DNA of 64,000 nucleotides from Bacillus sp. FJAT-22090 (GCF_007676755.1 NZ_VEBK01000001.1:434001-498000); one strand, 5' to 3'; shown: positions 1 through 9,069, counted from the stretch's first letter. The notes: generated by a model not told the origin, from the letters alone. Numbers and translations: made by a program.

Positions 1-907
1 AAAAGAAAGGAGAAATCTGTGCTAGTATTATTCGTCCGATTGGACCTGAGTTATATGCTAAAAAGCTTCCAACTTCCGTAACACCTTGAATAGCAATATA
101 CATAACAACTAATAGCACACTTCCGGCTATTATATATGCACTTATTCTTCTCCAATTCAATTTTAAACGTCCAGTATAGACAGCTGCTAGCAATAACATG
201 ATGATGTAAAAGAAAATAGGAGACTTAGCCAAATCATATGTAGAAATTAAAATGGAAGAAACAAATAGCATGAAAAATAGAAATTTCCAATATAATGTCT
301 TTGTTTGTGTCGCGTATACAAACGCAATAATAGATAATACAGGAGTTAAAGCAATCCCAAATATATTACGAATATAAACATCGATTCCACTAATTCCTCT
401 AGATGCATCTATTCTCATTTTTGCAAGGTCTGACGTATTTCCTTTTAACAGCTCGAAAATCGGTACCGTATTCGTTTTTAATAATGAATAGGCAATCGCC
501 AATACGGATATAGCCGCTAAAGCGCCAAATGCGAGCTTAAATATACGTCTATTCTTATCTACACTTGTACGAACGGGTTCATGTAGGTAACGATCGAATT
601 CTAATTGTGAATTAAAACCAAAGATTCTTCCTACAACTAATTGTGTTAGTGGGAATAAAATCATTAAAATCGTCAATAAAACAAAGCCAATGATTCGATA
701 TTCCTCATGGTCCATTCTTTTGATCATATAATAATCATCTATTCCTAAAGCTATTAATAATCCGCCAATATAACTGGAGATAAGGAAAGAATAATAATAT
801 ATAATGGAAATCATATTTGGCTTTACAAGAGAAAGGCTTCCAGAGACCTTTGCAAAAAGGTATGTGGAAGCCACCACAGTAAAGAGCCATATGCTAAAAA
901 TTAACAA
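1..907 (-). CDS. Oligosaccharide repeat-unit polymerase (Wzy-like), partial
   Basis: This gene is cut by the left edge. Reading the minus strand from a TTG at 907 gives about 300 open codons with no stop. The TTG is preceded by an in-frame TGA and by an AGGTG ribosome site 6 nt away, and lies 14 nt after the stop of the epimerase gene. The product is strongly hydrophobic, with at least eight likely membrane segments and a longer polar loop after about residue 100 (charged stretch around DRYLHEPVRTSVDKNRR). That layout fits membrane polymerases that join lipid-linked repeat units outside the cell. Family sequence identity is weak by nature, so the call rests on topology plus position in a locus with flippase, chain-length protein and nucleotide-sugar enzymes. 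An O-antigen ligase-type protein is the main alternative. Confidence 0.7.
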   Translation of the reverse strand, partial: MLIFSIWLFTVVASTYLFAKVSGSLSLVKPNMISIIYYYSFLISSYIGGLLIALGIDDYYMIKRMDHEEYRIIGFVLLTILMILFPLTQLVVGRIFGFNSQLEFDRYLHEPVRTSVDKNRRIFKLAFGALAAISVLAIAYSLLKTNTVPIFELLKGNTSDLAKMRIDASRGISGIDVYIRNIFGIALTPVLSIIAFVYATQTKTLYWKFLFFMLFVSSILISTYDLAKSPIFFYIIMLLLAAVYTGRLKLNWRRISAYIIAGSVLLVVMYIAIQGVTEVGSFLAYNSGPIGRIILAQISPFF

Positions 908-921
908 TGCTCACACCTACT

Positions 922-1989
922 TTATTTACTCGAATATTCTTTAAGTAAAGCTAACACTTTTTCTGCTGTTTTTCCAGCTCCAAATACAGGTGTATAAGAA
1001 GGAGAAACTTGTTTTTGCACAGCTTCCACTATTTTATCTGTATTTGTACCAGTTAAAATATTGGCATCTTCGATTAATGTTTCCACCCATTCTGTTTGAT
1101 CACGAACCGTCACACAAGGAACTTCCGCAAAATAAGCTTCTTTTTGAACCCCACCTGAATCGGTAACAATTTTCTTTGCATTTGTCTCTAAAGAAAGCAT
1201 ATCTAAATATCCTACTGGCTCGATTACTTGGAGATTAGGAACTTCTTCTAATTGGAAGCCATAATCCTCTAACTTTTTCTTCGTACGTGGATGAATAGGC
1301 CATACTTTTTTATCTGGAATTTGACGGAATGCATCTAAAATAGATTTCATCCGTTCAACATCATCTGTATTTTCAGCTCTGTGAATCGTGATGAGTAAAT
1401 AGTCTTTTGCTTGTAATTGTTCACGTTCTAAAATAGTCGACGTTGATTGTGCAAGTGTTTTATTGTATAAAACTGCGTCATACATAACGTCACCAATATT
1501 ATAAACGCCTTCCGAAACGTTTTCGTTTGTTAAGTTTTGAATAGCCGTTTCTGTAGGGCATAGAAGTAGAGTAGACACATGATCGGTTAAAATACGGTTA
1601 ACTTCTTCTGGCATTTTCTTATTAAAGCTTCTAAGACCCGCTTCTATATGAACAATTGGAACATGTAGCTTCGCCGCTGCCAGTGCACCAGCTAAAGTAG
1701 AATTAGTATCACCGTAAACAAGCACAAAATTCGGTTGTTCCGTTAAAATAATATCTTCAATTTTAGCAAGCATTTCACCAGTCTGTTTTCCGTGATTCCC
1801 AGAACCGATACCTAAATGATAGTCTGGCTTTGGAATGTTCAACTCATCGAAAAAAATATCCGACATATTGGCATCATAATGTTGCCCCGTATGAACGATC
1901 AGCTCTGTTACCTCTTCACGAATCACGCGGGAAACTGCCGCTGCTTTTATAAATTGAGGTCTAGCACCTAATATTGTTAAGACTTTCAT
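922..1989 (-). CDS. wbpI: UDP-sugar 2-epimerase, non-hydrolysing (WbpI-like)
   Basis: The 355-residue protein has the full non-hydrolysing UDP-GlcNAc 2-epimerase layout: N-terminal LGARPQFIKAA, then HTGQHYD, YGDTNSTLAGALAA, HIEAGLRSF followed by MPEEVNR, the TIHRAEN motif and TDSGGVQKEA near the C-terminus. It inverts C2 of a UDP-linked N-acetyl sugar in the cytoplasm. Two roles are possible: UDP-GlcNAc to UDP-ManNAc (MnaA/WecB), or epimerisation of UDP-2,3-diacetamido-glucuronate to the mannuronate (WbpI). The neighbours WbpA, WbpB, WbpE and WbpD favour WbpI, which would be the last step of that route. Motifs such as NHGKQTGEML also resemble remembered WbpI proteins, but that is not a computed alignment. 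The start overlaps the stop of the upstream asparagine-synthase-like gene by 4 nt (ATGA), so the two are translationally coupled. Confidence 0.88.
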   Translation of the reverse strand: MKVLTILGARPQFIKAAAVSRVIREEVTELIVHTGQHYDANMSDIFFDELNIPKPDYHLGIGSGNHGKQTGEMLAKIEDIILTEQPNFVLVYGDTNSTLAGALAAAKLHVPIVHIEAGLRSFNKKMPEEVNRILTDHVSTLLLCPTETAIQNLTNENVSEGVYNIGDVMYDAVLYNKTLAQSTSTILEREQLQAKDYLLITIHRAENTDDVERMKSILDAFRQIPDKKVWPIHPRTKKKLEDYGFQLEEVPNLQVIEPVGYLDMLSLETNAKKIVTDSGGVQKEAYFAEVPCVTVRDQTEWVETLIEDANILTGTNTDKIVEAVQKQVSPSYTPVFGAGKTAEKVLALLKEYSSK

Positions 1990-3578
1990 TTCGTTAGCTC
2001 CTTCATCATTTGAATCATGTCTTTGGCTATGAATGCATTGATATTATATGGTTGCTTATACTTGTTACCATTCCTTTTAAAGGAAAGGGACTGTTTATAT
2101 TGTTGATAGGTTGGATAAATGCCATACCATTCCATTGGCTCTTCGAAGTATTGCTTGTACAGCTTTCGCTTACGGTACACCTTTCGCAAAATAGGATATA
2201 GCAACCCATATTTATTTTTCAATGAGTTTTCTGGACCCGGTTTATGGGGCAATGGATAAAAATCGGGATACATTTTATGCAATGTATAGTCATACAAGTA
2301 TTTTTTATATTTCAAATCAGCTGGAATTTTACTGAAAAAGTAAATTAAGCGATCATCCCATAAAGGCATGGACCAATCTTGTTCAAAATATTCATATACT
2401 CTAATTGAGTTTATGATGAACTTTGCTTGTCTCTCTTTCCAGTTCCACTCATCAATGATAGAAGTCACACGTTCATTATTCAATGCTGTGTATGTGGAAA
2501 CATCCTTTGTCACCGTTTTACCGATATCACTTGTAGTATGACTAAGTCCATTTTCTATTTGCCATAAACGAAAATGCTTAGGGATAATGAAATCCACTAC
2601 TTCACTCGAAGCAAATTCTTTATCAACAATTGCTTCATAAGGCAAATGACTGCCCCCTAAAAAGTCGAGAGAATGACCAGGAAGGAATACAGCTTTTTCT
2701 AGACCTTCTTCCTCCACTAACAATTTTGTACTTGGGAAGTCTTGTAAATGCGCAACAGATGTTCCATTACAAGCATACACTACGTAGTCTTGCCAAAGCT
2801 TAGACTTATATAAGTCTCCCCACATCGCTTTATCATAAGCAAAATACTTCCACTTCAATCCTAATCTATCGGCAATTTCTTTACTAACTGTTGCTTCTCC
2901 ATTACCTGGTCTACCATATGTAAATGTAATAATAGAATCAGAAAGACCTTTGTCCTTCAACAGCAAAGCCATTATACGAGAATCATATCCTCCACTCAAA
3001 GGAAGGATAATTTTGCGTCCGGCTATTCTTTCTACTAAATCATCGAAGATTTTATGCAAAATATGCGCTAGCTCTTCAGCAAAATTATCTATAGAATCTT
3101 GTTCCTTTTCCACAACATATGAATAATAGGATTGCTTTAAAGCATGATCTTTTAAACGCACAATTGTGGCAACCTCGAGCTGATACCAATTCTTATATAA
3201 TGTTTTTTCACCAGTAACAAAACCAGCTAGTAATAGTTCTTCTTCCGCCTCTTCTCGAATTGACATCGAAGGTTTTGGTTCTATATAATCTTGAACAATC
3301 CAATTATTCGTTTCACTTTTCGAATAGAATAAAGGTATAGATCTTTTCTTATCTGTCACCAAAGTAGTCTCATCTTCTTTTTGCAAGATCAGTGCAAACT
3401 CACCATTCCACTTAGTAACTTCTTCGGATGAGGCTCCTTTAAATATATCAGCAAAATTTTTATGGGTGACATATTGATTTTCATAGTAGAAATAACCTCT
3501 AAAAAAACCTTCATACCCCATGCAGTTTATAGGATAAAAATCTTTATGCCTAAGGTTAGTTATACAATTCTTCGCCAT
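1986..3578 (-). CDS. Asparagine synthase-like protein without the glutaminase cysteine
   Basis: The 530-residue protein carries the PP-loop of asparagine synthetases (LPLSGGYDS, residues 192-200), which binds and adenylates the acceptor carboxylate. The first 100 residues look like a degenerate Ntn glutaminase domain (WNGEFALIL, then DKKRSIPLFYS), but the protein begins MAKNC, so the required cysteine at position 2 is missing. It therefore cannot release ammonia from glutamine by the usual route. Asparagine-synthase-like proteins in polysaccharide loci (WbpG, WbpS type) are linked to amidation or amination of sugars. Here the obvious acceptor would be the carboxyl of a diacetamido-uronate; that is inference. 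It sits between the flippase and the epimerase, with a 4-nt overlap to the latter. A ribosome site GGGGGAT precedes the ATG. Confidence 0.75.
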   Translation of the reverse strand: MAKNCITNLRHKDFYPINCMGYEGFFRGYFYYENQYVTHKNFADIFKGASSEEVTKWNGEFALILQKEDETTLVTDKKRSIPLFYSKSETNNWIVQDYIEPKPSMSIREEAEEELLLAGFVTGEKTLYKNWYQLEVATIVRLKDHALKQSYYSYVVEKEQDSIDNFAEELAHILHKIFDDLVERIAGRKIILPLSGGYDSRIMALLLKDKGLSDSIITFTYGRPGNGEATVSKEIADRLGLKWKYFAYDKAMWGDLYKSKLWQDYVVYACNGTSVAHLQDFPSTKLLVEEEGLEKAVFLPGHSLDFLGGSHLPYEAIVDKEFASSEVVDFIIPKHFRLWQIENGLSHTTSDIGKTVTKDVSTYTALNNERVTSIIDEWNWKERQAKFIINSIRVYEYFEQDWSMPLWDDRLIYFFSKIPADLKYKKYLYDYTLHKMYPDFYPLPHKPGPENSLKNKYGLLYPILRKVYRKRKLYKQYFEEPMEWYGIYPTYQQYKQSLSFKRNGNKYKQPYNINAFIAKDMIQMMKELTK

Positions 3579-3591
3579 GTCTTATCCCCCA

Positions 3592-5007
3592 TTATTTTCT
3601 TTTTATAAAGTACTTGTCCATACGCACAAGTAATACTAGAACTATAAATGCAATCCATACACCCGCGATTAACCAGCTATTTAAATCATTTACTTGAATA
3701 TAGACTATACTGCCGGTTGCAGCAATTAGCCAAAAGATTGTCCAGCCCATTTTAAATCCGGAGAATGGGACATAGTATAGTTTCTGGCTTTTGCGAAACA
3801 CGAGAAATAATGCAACACAATACGCAACAATATACGAGATAACGGTACCCCATATTGTAAATTGTGGCACCAAAATGAAATTTAAAATAATTGATATTAC
3901 TGCAGCAATACCAAAAGCAATCGAAATATGCTTCGTTTGTTTTGTATAAAATATTCCTGTCGAAACAATCATATAATAAAAACTTAAAAATGTAGCAATA
4001 GAAATAGGAGCCACGTACTGAAACGCAATTCTAAAATTCTCTGGCATCACTAATATAATCCAAGGCATGAAAGTAGCTAATGCTAAAACTCCAAAACTAC
4101 CAGCTATAAGGAAAGCCGCATATAAAGTAGCAAACAATTGTGAACCATCTTTTTTATCTTTCATAGACATAGAGAAAGGTCTCCATGCAAGCTGAATACC
4201 ACTAGTTAATAAAGTAATAAATGTCGCGAATTTAATAGCTGTTCCATAAATACCTACATCATCTAAAGTGCCATATGCCTTCAAAAAGAAATTATTCGCA
4301 TTAGCAATGACCCAGAAGGCTAAAGATGCCGGGACTAATGGAGCTGCATAAACTAATATTTTCTTTAAAATCGTCATGTCAAATAAAGGTTTAATATAAA
4401 CTCCGACTGGTTTTATTAAAACTAAAACAATGATACCCACACTTATTAAACGTGCAACTAATATACCTTCTAAGGAATTCCAAACAAACATTAAAAATAG
4501 CAGGGAAACAATTGCTATTAAAAGCATTTTTCCTACAGTTGTAGCGACTACTCTTTTTGTATGAAACTCATATCTTAAAATGGTTAGAACTAATGTAAGA
4601 ATTGTATCTAAGCAGAGCGTACCCAATGCAATATAGAATAATTGAGAGTATCCAGAAGACTCCAGGAGAAGCGCAGAAAGCCAATCTCCACCTATTAAAA
4701 ATACGATAAAAAGTAAAACAACTAGCGATAGACGGAATGTCATAACCGATCGAACATACTTTTCACGAGTTTCTTTATCTTTATACTCGAAATAATAAAA
4801 TGCTAAGGCAGAATCAGTTCCGAATATCACTAGGAACGTAAGCATAGATACAGTTGTATCTACCATTTGAAGCATACCTATCAATGATTCTTTTTCCAGA
4901 TAATGTGCATATAGCGGGAACAATATAAACGCAATAAGCTTTGTTCCAACATTCATAAATGCGTAAAGGAGCGAATCCGCTCCTAAACGTTTTAGCTGAG
5001 AAAACAC
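3592..5007 (-). CDS. Polysaccharide flippase, Wzx/MATE-like
   Basis: The 471-residue protein has about 12-14 hydrophobic helices spread over its whole length, and starts MFSQLKRLGADSLLYAFMNVGTK in the manner of oligosaccharide flippases of the MVF/MATE superfamily. Its expected job is to turn undecaprenyl-pyrophosphate-linked repeat units to the outer face of the membrane for Wzy polymerisation. The start is GTG, immediately after the TAA of the acetyltransferase gene. The ribosome site GAGGAGG is inside the last codons of that gene, so the two are tightly coupled. The C-terminus ends in a short basic tail (MDKYFIKRK). The class is secure; the carried glycan is inferred from the locus. Confidence 0.87.
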   Translation of the reverse strand: MFSQLKRLGADSLLYAFMNVGTKLIAFILFPLYAHYLEKESLIGMLQMVDTTVSMLTFLVIFGTDSALAFYYFEYKDKETREKYVRSVMTFRLSLVVLLFIVFLIGGDWLSALLLESSGYSQLFYIALGTLCLDTILTLVLTILRYEFHTKRVVATTVGKMLLIAIVSLLFLMFVWNSLEGILVARLISVGIIVLVLIKPVGVYIKPLFDMTILKKILVYAAPLVPASLAFWVIANANNFFLKAYGTLDDVGIYGTAIKFATFITLLTSGIQLAWRPFSMSMKDKKDGSQLFATLYAAFLIAGSFGVLALATFMPWIILVMPENFRIAFQYVAPISIATFLSFYYMIVSTGIFYTKQTKHISIAFGIAAVISIILNFILVPQFTIWGTVISYIVAYCVALFLVFRKSQKLYYVPFSGFKMGWTIFWLIAATGSIVYIQVNDLNSWLIAGVWIAFIVLVLLVRMDKYFIKRK

Positions 5008-5739
5008 TTAAAGTAGTTCCTCCTCAGGTACATTTTTCATGATTTTAGCTGGGAACCCTTTAATCAGTGTTTTTTCTTCTGTGTCTTTTGTAACTAAAGC
5101 TCCTGCTGCTACAAAAGTTTCTTCTGCAATTGTAATTCCAGGTAAGATAATAGACGCTCCACCAACACGAGCTCCACGTTTTACGATTGCACCTTTGATC
5201 TTATCAAAACGTGCTTCCGTTCTACCCATAAAATTATCGTTCGTTGTTGTTACACAAGGAGCGATGAATACATGATCCTCTAAAGTAGAGTGCGCTGTAA
5301 TATAAGAGTTCGATTGAATTTTCGTACGGTCACCAATAGTTACAAAGTTTTCTACTGTAACATTGCGTCCGATTATAACGAAAGAACCAATTTCCACATC
5401 TTCACGCACAGTTGCCAAGTCAGCAATCAACGTACTTTCGCCAACAATAGCTCCTCTATAAACAATCGTGTTTGCTCCAATTGTACATTCTTTTCCAAGT
5501 TGAAGCGGTGGTATTTCTTTCGTAATTTGCATCGTACTTGTCTTTGCAGGCTTTGGTTGTTTCCCAACTACCGCACCGTCATCAATTGTCGTGCCTTCCC
5601 CAATAATGGTACCTGCATGGATTGTTACTCGATTACCAACACGTACATTGGCACCTATTTTTGCTCCCTCTTCTATTACAGAAAAGTGACCGACTGTTGT
5701 ATTTTCACCTAGTTCAGCTGTTTCATGTATAAAGTTCAT
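5008..5739 (-). CDS. wbpD: Nucleotide-sugar N-acetyltransferase, left-handed beta-helix (WbpD-like)
   Basis: The protein is dominated by hexapeptide repeats (I/V-G-x-x-x-x pattern, such as GENTTVGHFSVIEEGAKIGANVR), the mark of trimeric left-handed beta-helix acyltransferases. In the WbpABEDI route WbpD uses acetyl-CoA to acetylate the 3-amino group of UDP-2-acetamido-3-amino-glucuronate. The frame stays open upstream to 5850, but that would overlap the dehydrogenase gene by about 100 nt. The AAGGAGG site lies 8 nt before the ATG at 5739, so that start is chosen, giving 243 residues. A second ATG at 5745 is only 2 nt from the site. The flippase start directly abuts its stop. Other hexapeptide sugar acetyltransferases are possible, but the neighbours make WbpD/WlbB the best fit. 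Confidence 0.86.
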   Translation of the reverse strand: MNFIHETAELGENTTVGHFSVIEEGAKIGANVRVGNRVTIHAGTIIGEGTTIDDGAVVGKQPKPAKTSTMQITKEIPPLQLGKECTIGANTIVYRGAIVGESTLIADLATVREDVEIGSFVIIGRNVTVENFVTIGDRTKIQSNSYITAHSTLEDHVFIAPCVTTTNDNFMGRTEARFDKIKGAIVKRGARVGGASIILPGITIAEETFVAAGALVTKDTEEKTLIKGFPAKIMKNVPEEELL

Positions 5740-5752
5740 GTTCATTGCCTCC

Positions 5753-7069
5753 TTACAGTTTGATGTAACGATTTGGAGTTTCAATACCTTTAAATGCATT
5801 ACGCGTATCAAAAATAACTTTTGAGCGTTTAGCGATATTTTCATAGTCAAATGCCGTATGATCTGTAGCCAGAATAACTATATCCGCCTCTTCTAATAAT
5901 TCATCCGTTAATTCAGTCGTTTCTAACGTTTCACCATTCACTCTGAATTTTTCCACATGTGGGTCGATTGCTTTGAAATCTGCCCCTTGTTGGATTAATA
6001 ATTCGATTAGTTTCAATGATGGAGATTCACGCATATCATCGATATCTTTTTTATATGCAACGCCTAGTAATAGTACTTTTGCGTTACGTAGTGCCTTACC
6101 TGCGTCATTCAAGATTTGCATCGCACGAGTAATTACATAATCCGGCATCGAGTTGTTAATTTCTCCAGCAAGCTCGATTAATTTTGTATGGTAATTATAT
6201 TCTCTAGCTTTCCATGTTAAATAGAATGGATCGATTGGAATACAGTGACCACCTAATCCTGGACCTGGATAGAATGCCATGAAGCCATATGGTTTCGTTT
6301 TAGCTGCATCGATTACTTCCCAAACATCGATACCCATTTTTTCACAAAGAACAGCCATCTCATTTGCAAGTGCAATATTAATATGACGGAATGTGTTTTC
6401 GAAGATTTTTTCCATCTCTGCAATTGCTGGACTTGAAACTTTATGCACATCGCCGTCTAATACACTGCTATAAAGTGCAGCTGCAACATTTGTACATTTT
6501 TCTGTAATACCACCAACTACTTTTGGTGTGTTTTTTGTGTTAAAGCTTTTATTACCTGGATCAATACGCTCAGGAGAATATGCGATGAAAATATCCTCTC
6601 CTACAGTAAATCCTTTATCTTCTAATGCCTTGCGAATAATTTCTTCTGTTGTACCAGGGTAAGTTGTAGATTCAAGCACGACTAATGTACCTGGTTTCGC
6701 ATAGTTTGCAATTTCATTGACAGAGCTTTCTACGTAAGATGTATCTGGTTGTTGATAAATATCAAGTGGGGTTGGAACACAAATAGCAACCGCGTCCACC
6801 GAACTAATTGAACCGTAATCAGAAGATGCTCTTAAGTGACCTGAATCTACCATTTCTTTCAAATCGTGATCTACTACATCACCGATATAGTTAACCCCTT
6901 TATTTACTTGTTCAACTTTAGATTCTTGTACGTCAAAACCGATTACAGTGTATCCAGCTTTTGCTTTTTCTACTGCAAGAGGTAATCCAACATAACCTAA
7001 GCCAACGACCCCAATTACTGCTGTATGGTTTTCAATTTTTGCTAATAATTCTTCATAGTATGTAGACAT
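5753..7069 (-). CDS. wbpA: UDP-N-acetylglucosamine 6-dehydrogenase (WbpA-like)
   Basis: The 438-residue protein is a complete UDP-sugar dehydrogenase. It has an N-terminal Rossmann motif (GLGYVG, residues 23-28), SPERIDPGN in the linker, the catalytic cysteine C276 in GPGLGGHCIP, and a C-terminal UDP-binding domain (VAYKKDIDDMRESPS). It oxidises C6 of a UDP-HexNAc to the uronic acid with two NAD+. In this locus it would make UDP-GlcNAcA, the first committed step towards UDP-2,3-diacetamido-mannuronate. A UDP-ManNAc dehydrogenase (WecC/TuaD relatives) is the alternative, and sequence inspection alone cannot settle the substrate. An AAGGAGAG site precedes the ATG. It follows the WbpB-like gene with a gap of about 170 nt that carries a repeat fragment. 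Confidence 0.88.
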   Translation of the reverse strand: MSTYYEELLAKIENHTAVIGVVGLGYVGLPLAVEKAKAGYTVIGFDVQESKVEQVNKGVNYIGDVVDHDLKEMVDSGHLRASSDYGSISSVDAVAICVPTPLDIYQQPDTSYVESSVNEIANYAKPGTLVVLESTTYPGTTEEIIRKALEDKGFTVGEDIFIAYSPERIDPGNKSFNTKNTPKVVGGITEKCTNVAAALYSSVLDGDVHKVSSPAIAEMEKIFENTFRHINIALANEMAVLCEKMGIDVWEVIDAAKTKPYGFMAFYPGPGLGGHCIPIDPFYLTWKAREYNYHTKLIELAGEINNSMPDYVITRAMQILNDAGKALRNAKVLLLGVAYKKDIDDMRESPSLKLIELLIQQGADFKAIDPHVEKFRVNGETLETTELTDELLEEADIVILATDHTAFDYENIAKRSKVIFDTRNAFKGIETPNRYIKL

Positions 7070-7119
7070 TATTGTCTCTCCTTTTTAATTAAGCTCATTT
7101 AAACTAAATTGACGATTTC

Positions 7120-7185
7120 CGTTACAGGAAGATGCATTCCGCGAGTTGTGCGATCACTCATTCCGCTGGAGTCGTTGCCTATAAT
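7120..7185. repeat. Fragment of a possible dispersed extragenic repeat
   Basis: The gap between the two dehydrogenase genes holds a GC-richer stretch unlike its flanks. It contains two copies of CATTCCGC about 25 nt apart, a GAGT/ACTC inverted pair, and ATTCCGCTGGAGTCGT. The CCGCTGGAGT core recurs at 12311-12320 in another intergenic gap. I read this as a decayed member of a dispersed repeat family, but copy number elsewhere in the genome cannot be seen here. Confidence 0.35.
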
Positions 7186-7237
7186 GCATGACAAATAAAT
7201 GTATCAAAACGAACATCGCAACTAATCAAGCCTATAG

Positions 7238-8251
7238 TTACGAAAATAATATACGTTTTCCTGTTTCTGACGATTCAATAATTGCTTCGATCAAACGAAC
7301 TGGGTTATATCCATCGAGTCCGCCAACAGCCGGTTCCCGATCTTCTTTGATCGCTCCTACCATATCTTCTATTATACAGTCATGCCCTTTTTTACCCCAC
7401 GGCTCTTGCTGTATTTTTGCTTTTAATGCTTCTACTTCATCCGCTGTAGTGCCTTCCACATCCCATGTTTCGATAAATAAAGCATTTTTGCCGCTTACTT
7501 TTACGCTAGCTGTTTCTCCGAAAATGGATAGGGATTCTTCTAAGTTTTGTGGATAGATTGTAGTAGCGGCCTCCACCACTCCAAGTGCCCCACTTTCAAA
7601 CTCAATCAGTGCCGTCGCTACGTCTTCTGTTTCAATATTACGGAATCTTGTTGCTACCATACCTTGAACGGATTTGACTGGTCCCATAAACCAAAGCAAC
7701 AAGTCTAAGTTATGTATTGCTTGGTTCATCAATACTCCGCCATCGAACTTTTTCGTACCTCGCCACGGAGCTTGGTCGTAATATTCTTGTCCTCTATTCC
7801 AACGGACCGTTGCATTAGCGTGGCTCAATTTACCAAACTTCCCAGCATCCATTAATTCGCGTACTTCCATAATTGCTGGTCGATAACGATTTGGGTGAAC
7901 GATTGCAAGTTTGATCCCTTGCTCTTTTGCAACCTCCATCATTTCTTTCGCATCAGTAGAGTTAAGTGCCATTGGTTTTTCAGTAATAATATGTTTTTTA
8001 TACTTAGCTACGACTTTCGTCAAATTTGCATGCAATCCTGATGGTACACAAATATTTACTACATCAATTTGAGGATTATCTGTTAGCATTTTCTCTAAAT
8101 CTGTATATTTCAAAACATTTTCATCGTCTATAATTAATCTATCTGGGTTCGTATCACAAATGGCAAATAAGTTTGCGCCTTCTGTATTGCGGATAGCAGC
8201 TATATGCTTATCTGCTATAAACCCCATACCTACTATTGCAAATTGAATCAT
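7238..8251 (-). CDS. wbpB: Gfo/Idh/MocA-family dehydrogenase (WbpB-like)
   Basis: The 337-residue protein opens with a Rossmann fold (AIVGMGFIADKH, residues 5-16) and has the family signature EKPMALN (residues 91-97) with the catalytic lysine. The C-terminal half is the usual alpha/beta Gfo domain. In the WbpABEDI route WbpB oxidises the 3-hydroxyl of UDP-GlcNAcA to the 3-keto form, acting with the aminotransferase WbpE. Family members act on many sugars, so the substrate is inferred from the five-gene context. Its ATG overlaps the stop of the chain-length gene by 4 nt. A GAGGGAGT site is present upstream. The gene ends about 170 nt before the WbpA gene. Confidence 0.85.
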   Translation of the reverse strand: MIQFAIVGMGFIADKHIAAIRNTEGANLFAICDTNPDRLIIDDENVLKYTDLEKMLTDNPQIDVVNICVPSGLHANLTKVVAKYKKHIITEKPMALNSTDAKEMMEVAKEQGIKLAIVHPNRYRPAIMEVRELMDAGKFGKLSHANATVRWNRGQEYYDQAPWRGTKKFDGGVLMNQAIHNLDLLLWFMGPVKSVQGMVATRFRNIETEDVATALIEFESGALGVVEAATTIYPQNLEESLSIFGETASVKVSGKNALFIETWDVEGTTADEVEALKAKIQQEPWGKKGHDCIIEDMVGAIKEDREPAVGGLDGYNPVRLIEAIIESSETGKRILFS

Positions 8252-8985
8252 GCTCTTTTACTCCCTCTTGCCTCTAAAATGTATTTCCATAAAGATAAAA
8301 TAAAAATCGCAAATAAAATTCCTAGGACTAATCCTGCGATTGCACCTTCTAAACCATATGATTTAGTTTGCTTGACATATATATTAGCAAGTGCAGGTTT
8401 TTCATATGAAATAATGTCGTTTCGTACACGCTGCTCTGTAGCCATAGAGTTAGTTAAATCCATTTCTGCTTGACTCAACAGGGTTGTATAATTGTTAATC
8501 TCCGTCAAGTTATCTGATTTAGCCAATGCTTTTTTATAAGATTCTATACCTTCTTGTAATGTTTTGATTCTAGCTGATTGAGCTAGGGCATATGTTTGTG
8601 TGCCATCAATTACTTTATCGTTTTGTTCCATTAAGGCTTTCATTACCTGGTCATCAAATAATGTAAGTTCTTTTGTTACTTGTTCTTTAGTATCTCCATA
8701 AACTTCTGTTTTAATATAACTTCTAGTTGGAACAAATACATCAGCTTTGCTAGTAAAATGTCCACCATACTGTGCCATAATATGTTCTGGATTCGTTAAG
8801 GCTTCCAGTTTTACTGATCCGGTAAATATTGTACTTTTCCCTACATACTCACCGTCTTTTGGTATTAGCATAGAAGCACCATATCCAAGTAAAGCAACAA
8901 TTACAGGGATAATAATAAACCAAACCTTCTTTTTCCAAAAGAATTCTAATGAATCATACAATCGATATGTCTTATTTTCCGCCAT
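8248..8985 (-). CDS. Wzz-type chain-length determinant / capsular export regulator
   Basis: The 245-residue protein has the Wzz topology: a short cytoplasmic start, a first membrane helix (about residues 18-38, VWFIIIPVIVALLGYGASMLIP), a long extracytoplasmic helical region, and a second helix near the C-terminus (about residues 212-235, GAIAGLVLGILFAIFILSLW) with a short basic tail. Such proteins set polymer length with Wzy. In Bacillales the partner tyrosine kinase is a separate protein, and none is visible here. The tail lacks a kinase domain. AGGAGAAG precedes the ATG. Two hairpins lie between the aminotransferase gene and this one. Confidence 0.82.
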   Translation of the reverse strand: MAENKTYRLYDSLEFFWKKKVWFIIIPVIVALLGYGASMLIPKDGEYVGKSTIFTGSVKLEALTNPEHIMAQYGGHFTSKADVFVPTRSYIKTEVYGDTKEQVTKELTLFDDQVMKALMEQNDKVIDGTQTYALAQSARIKTLQEGIESYKKALAKSDNLTEINNYTTLLSQAEMDLTNSMATEQRVRNDIISYEKPALANIYVKQTKSYGLEGAIAGLVLGILFAIFILSLWKYILEARGSKRA

Positions 8986-9019
8986 TACACTTCTCCTATC
9001 AGATATATCTAGTTAAAAA

Positions 9020-9069
9020 GCCTTATTACAGGCAGGTAGAGGGAAACGTAAAAATACGTCTCCCTCTAC
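9020..9069 (-). promoter_or_regulatory. Paired hairpins between wbpE and the chain-length gene
   Basis: The minus-strand transcript leaving wbpE forms a 14-bp near-perfect stem (9037-9050 with 9055-9068; one mismatch). A short GCCT/AGGC hairpin followed by a run of five U comes next (down to about 9014). The large stem has no U-run of its own. The pair could act as a partial terminator, an attenuator or an RNA processing site that lowers expression of the downstream operon. No ligand-binding RNA class is recognised. Confidence 0.4.

Noticed and set aside
5290-5712. 140-codon plus-strand frame
   Set aside because: It lies wholly antisense to the hexapeptide acetyltransferase gene, is rich in cysteine and asparagine, and has no ribosome site.
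5740-5850. Longer start for the acetyltransferase gene
   Set aside because: The extra residues come from the out-of-frame end of the dehydrogenase gene, and the strong ribosome site points to the ATG at 5739.
7188-7556. 122-codon plus-strand frame across the repeat gap and wbpB end
   Set aside because: Most of it is antisense to wbpB, and it lacks a ribosome site.
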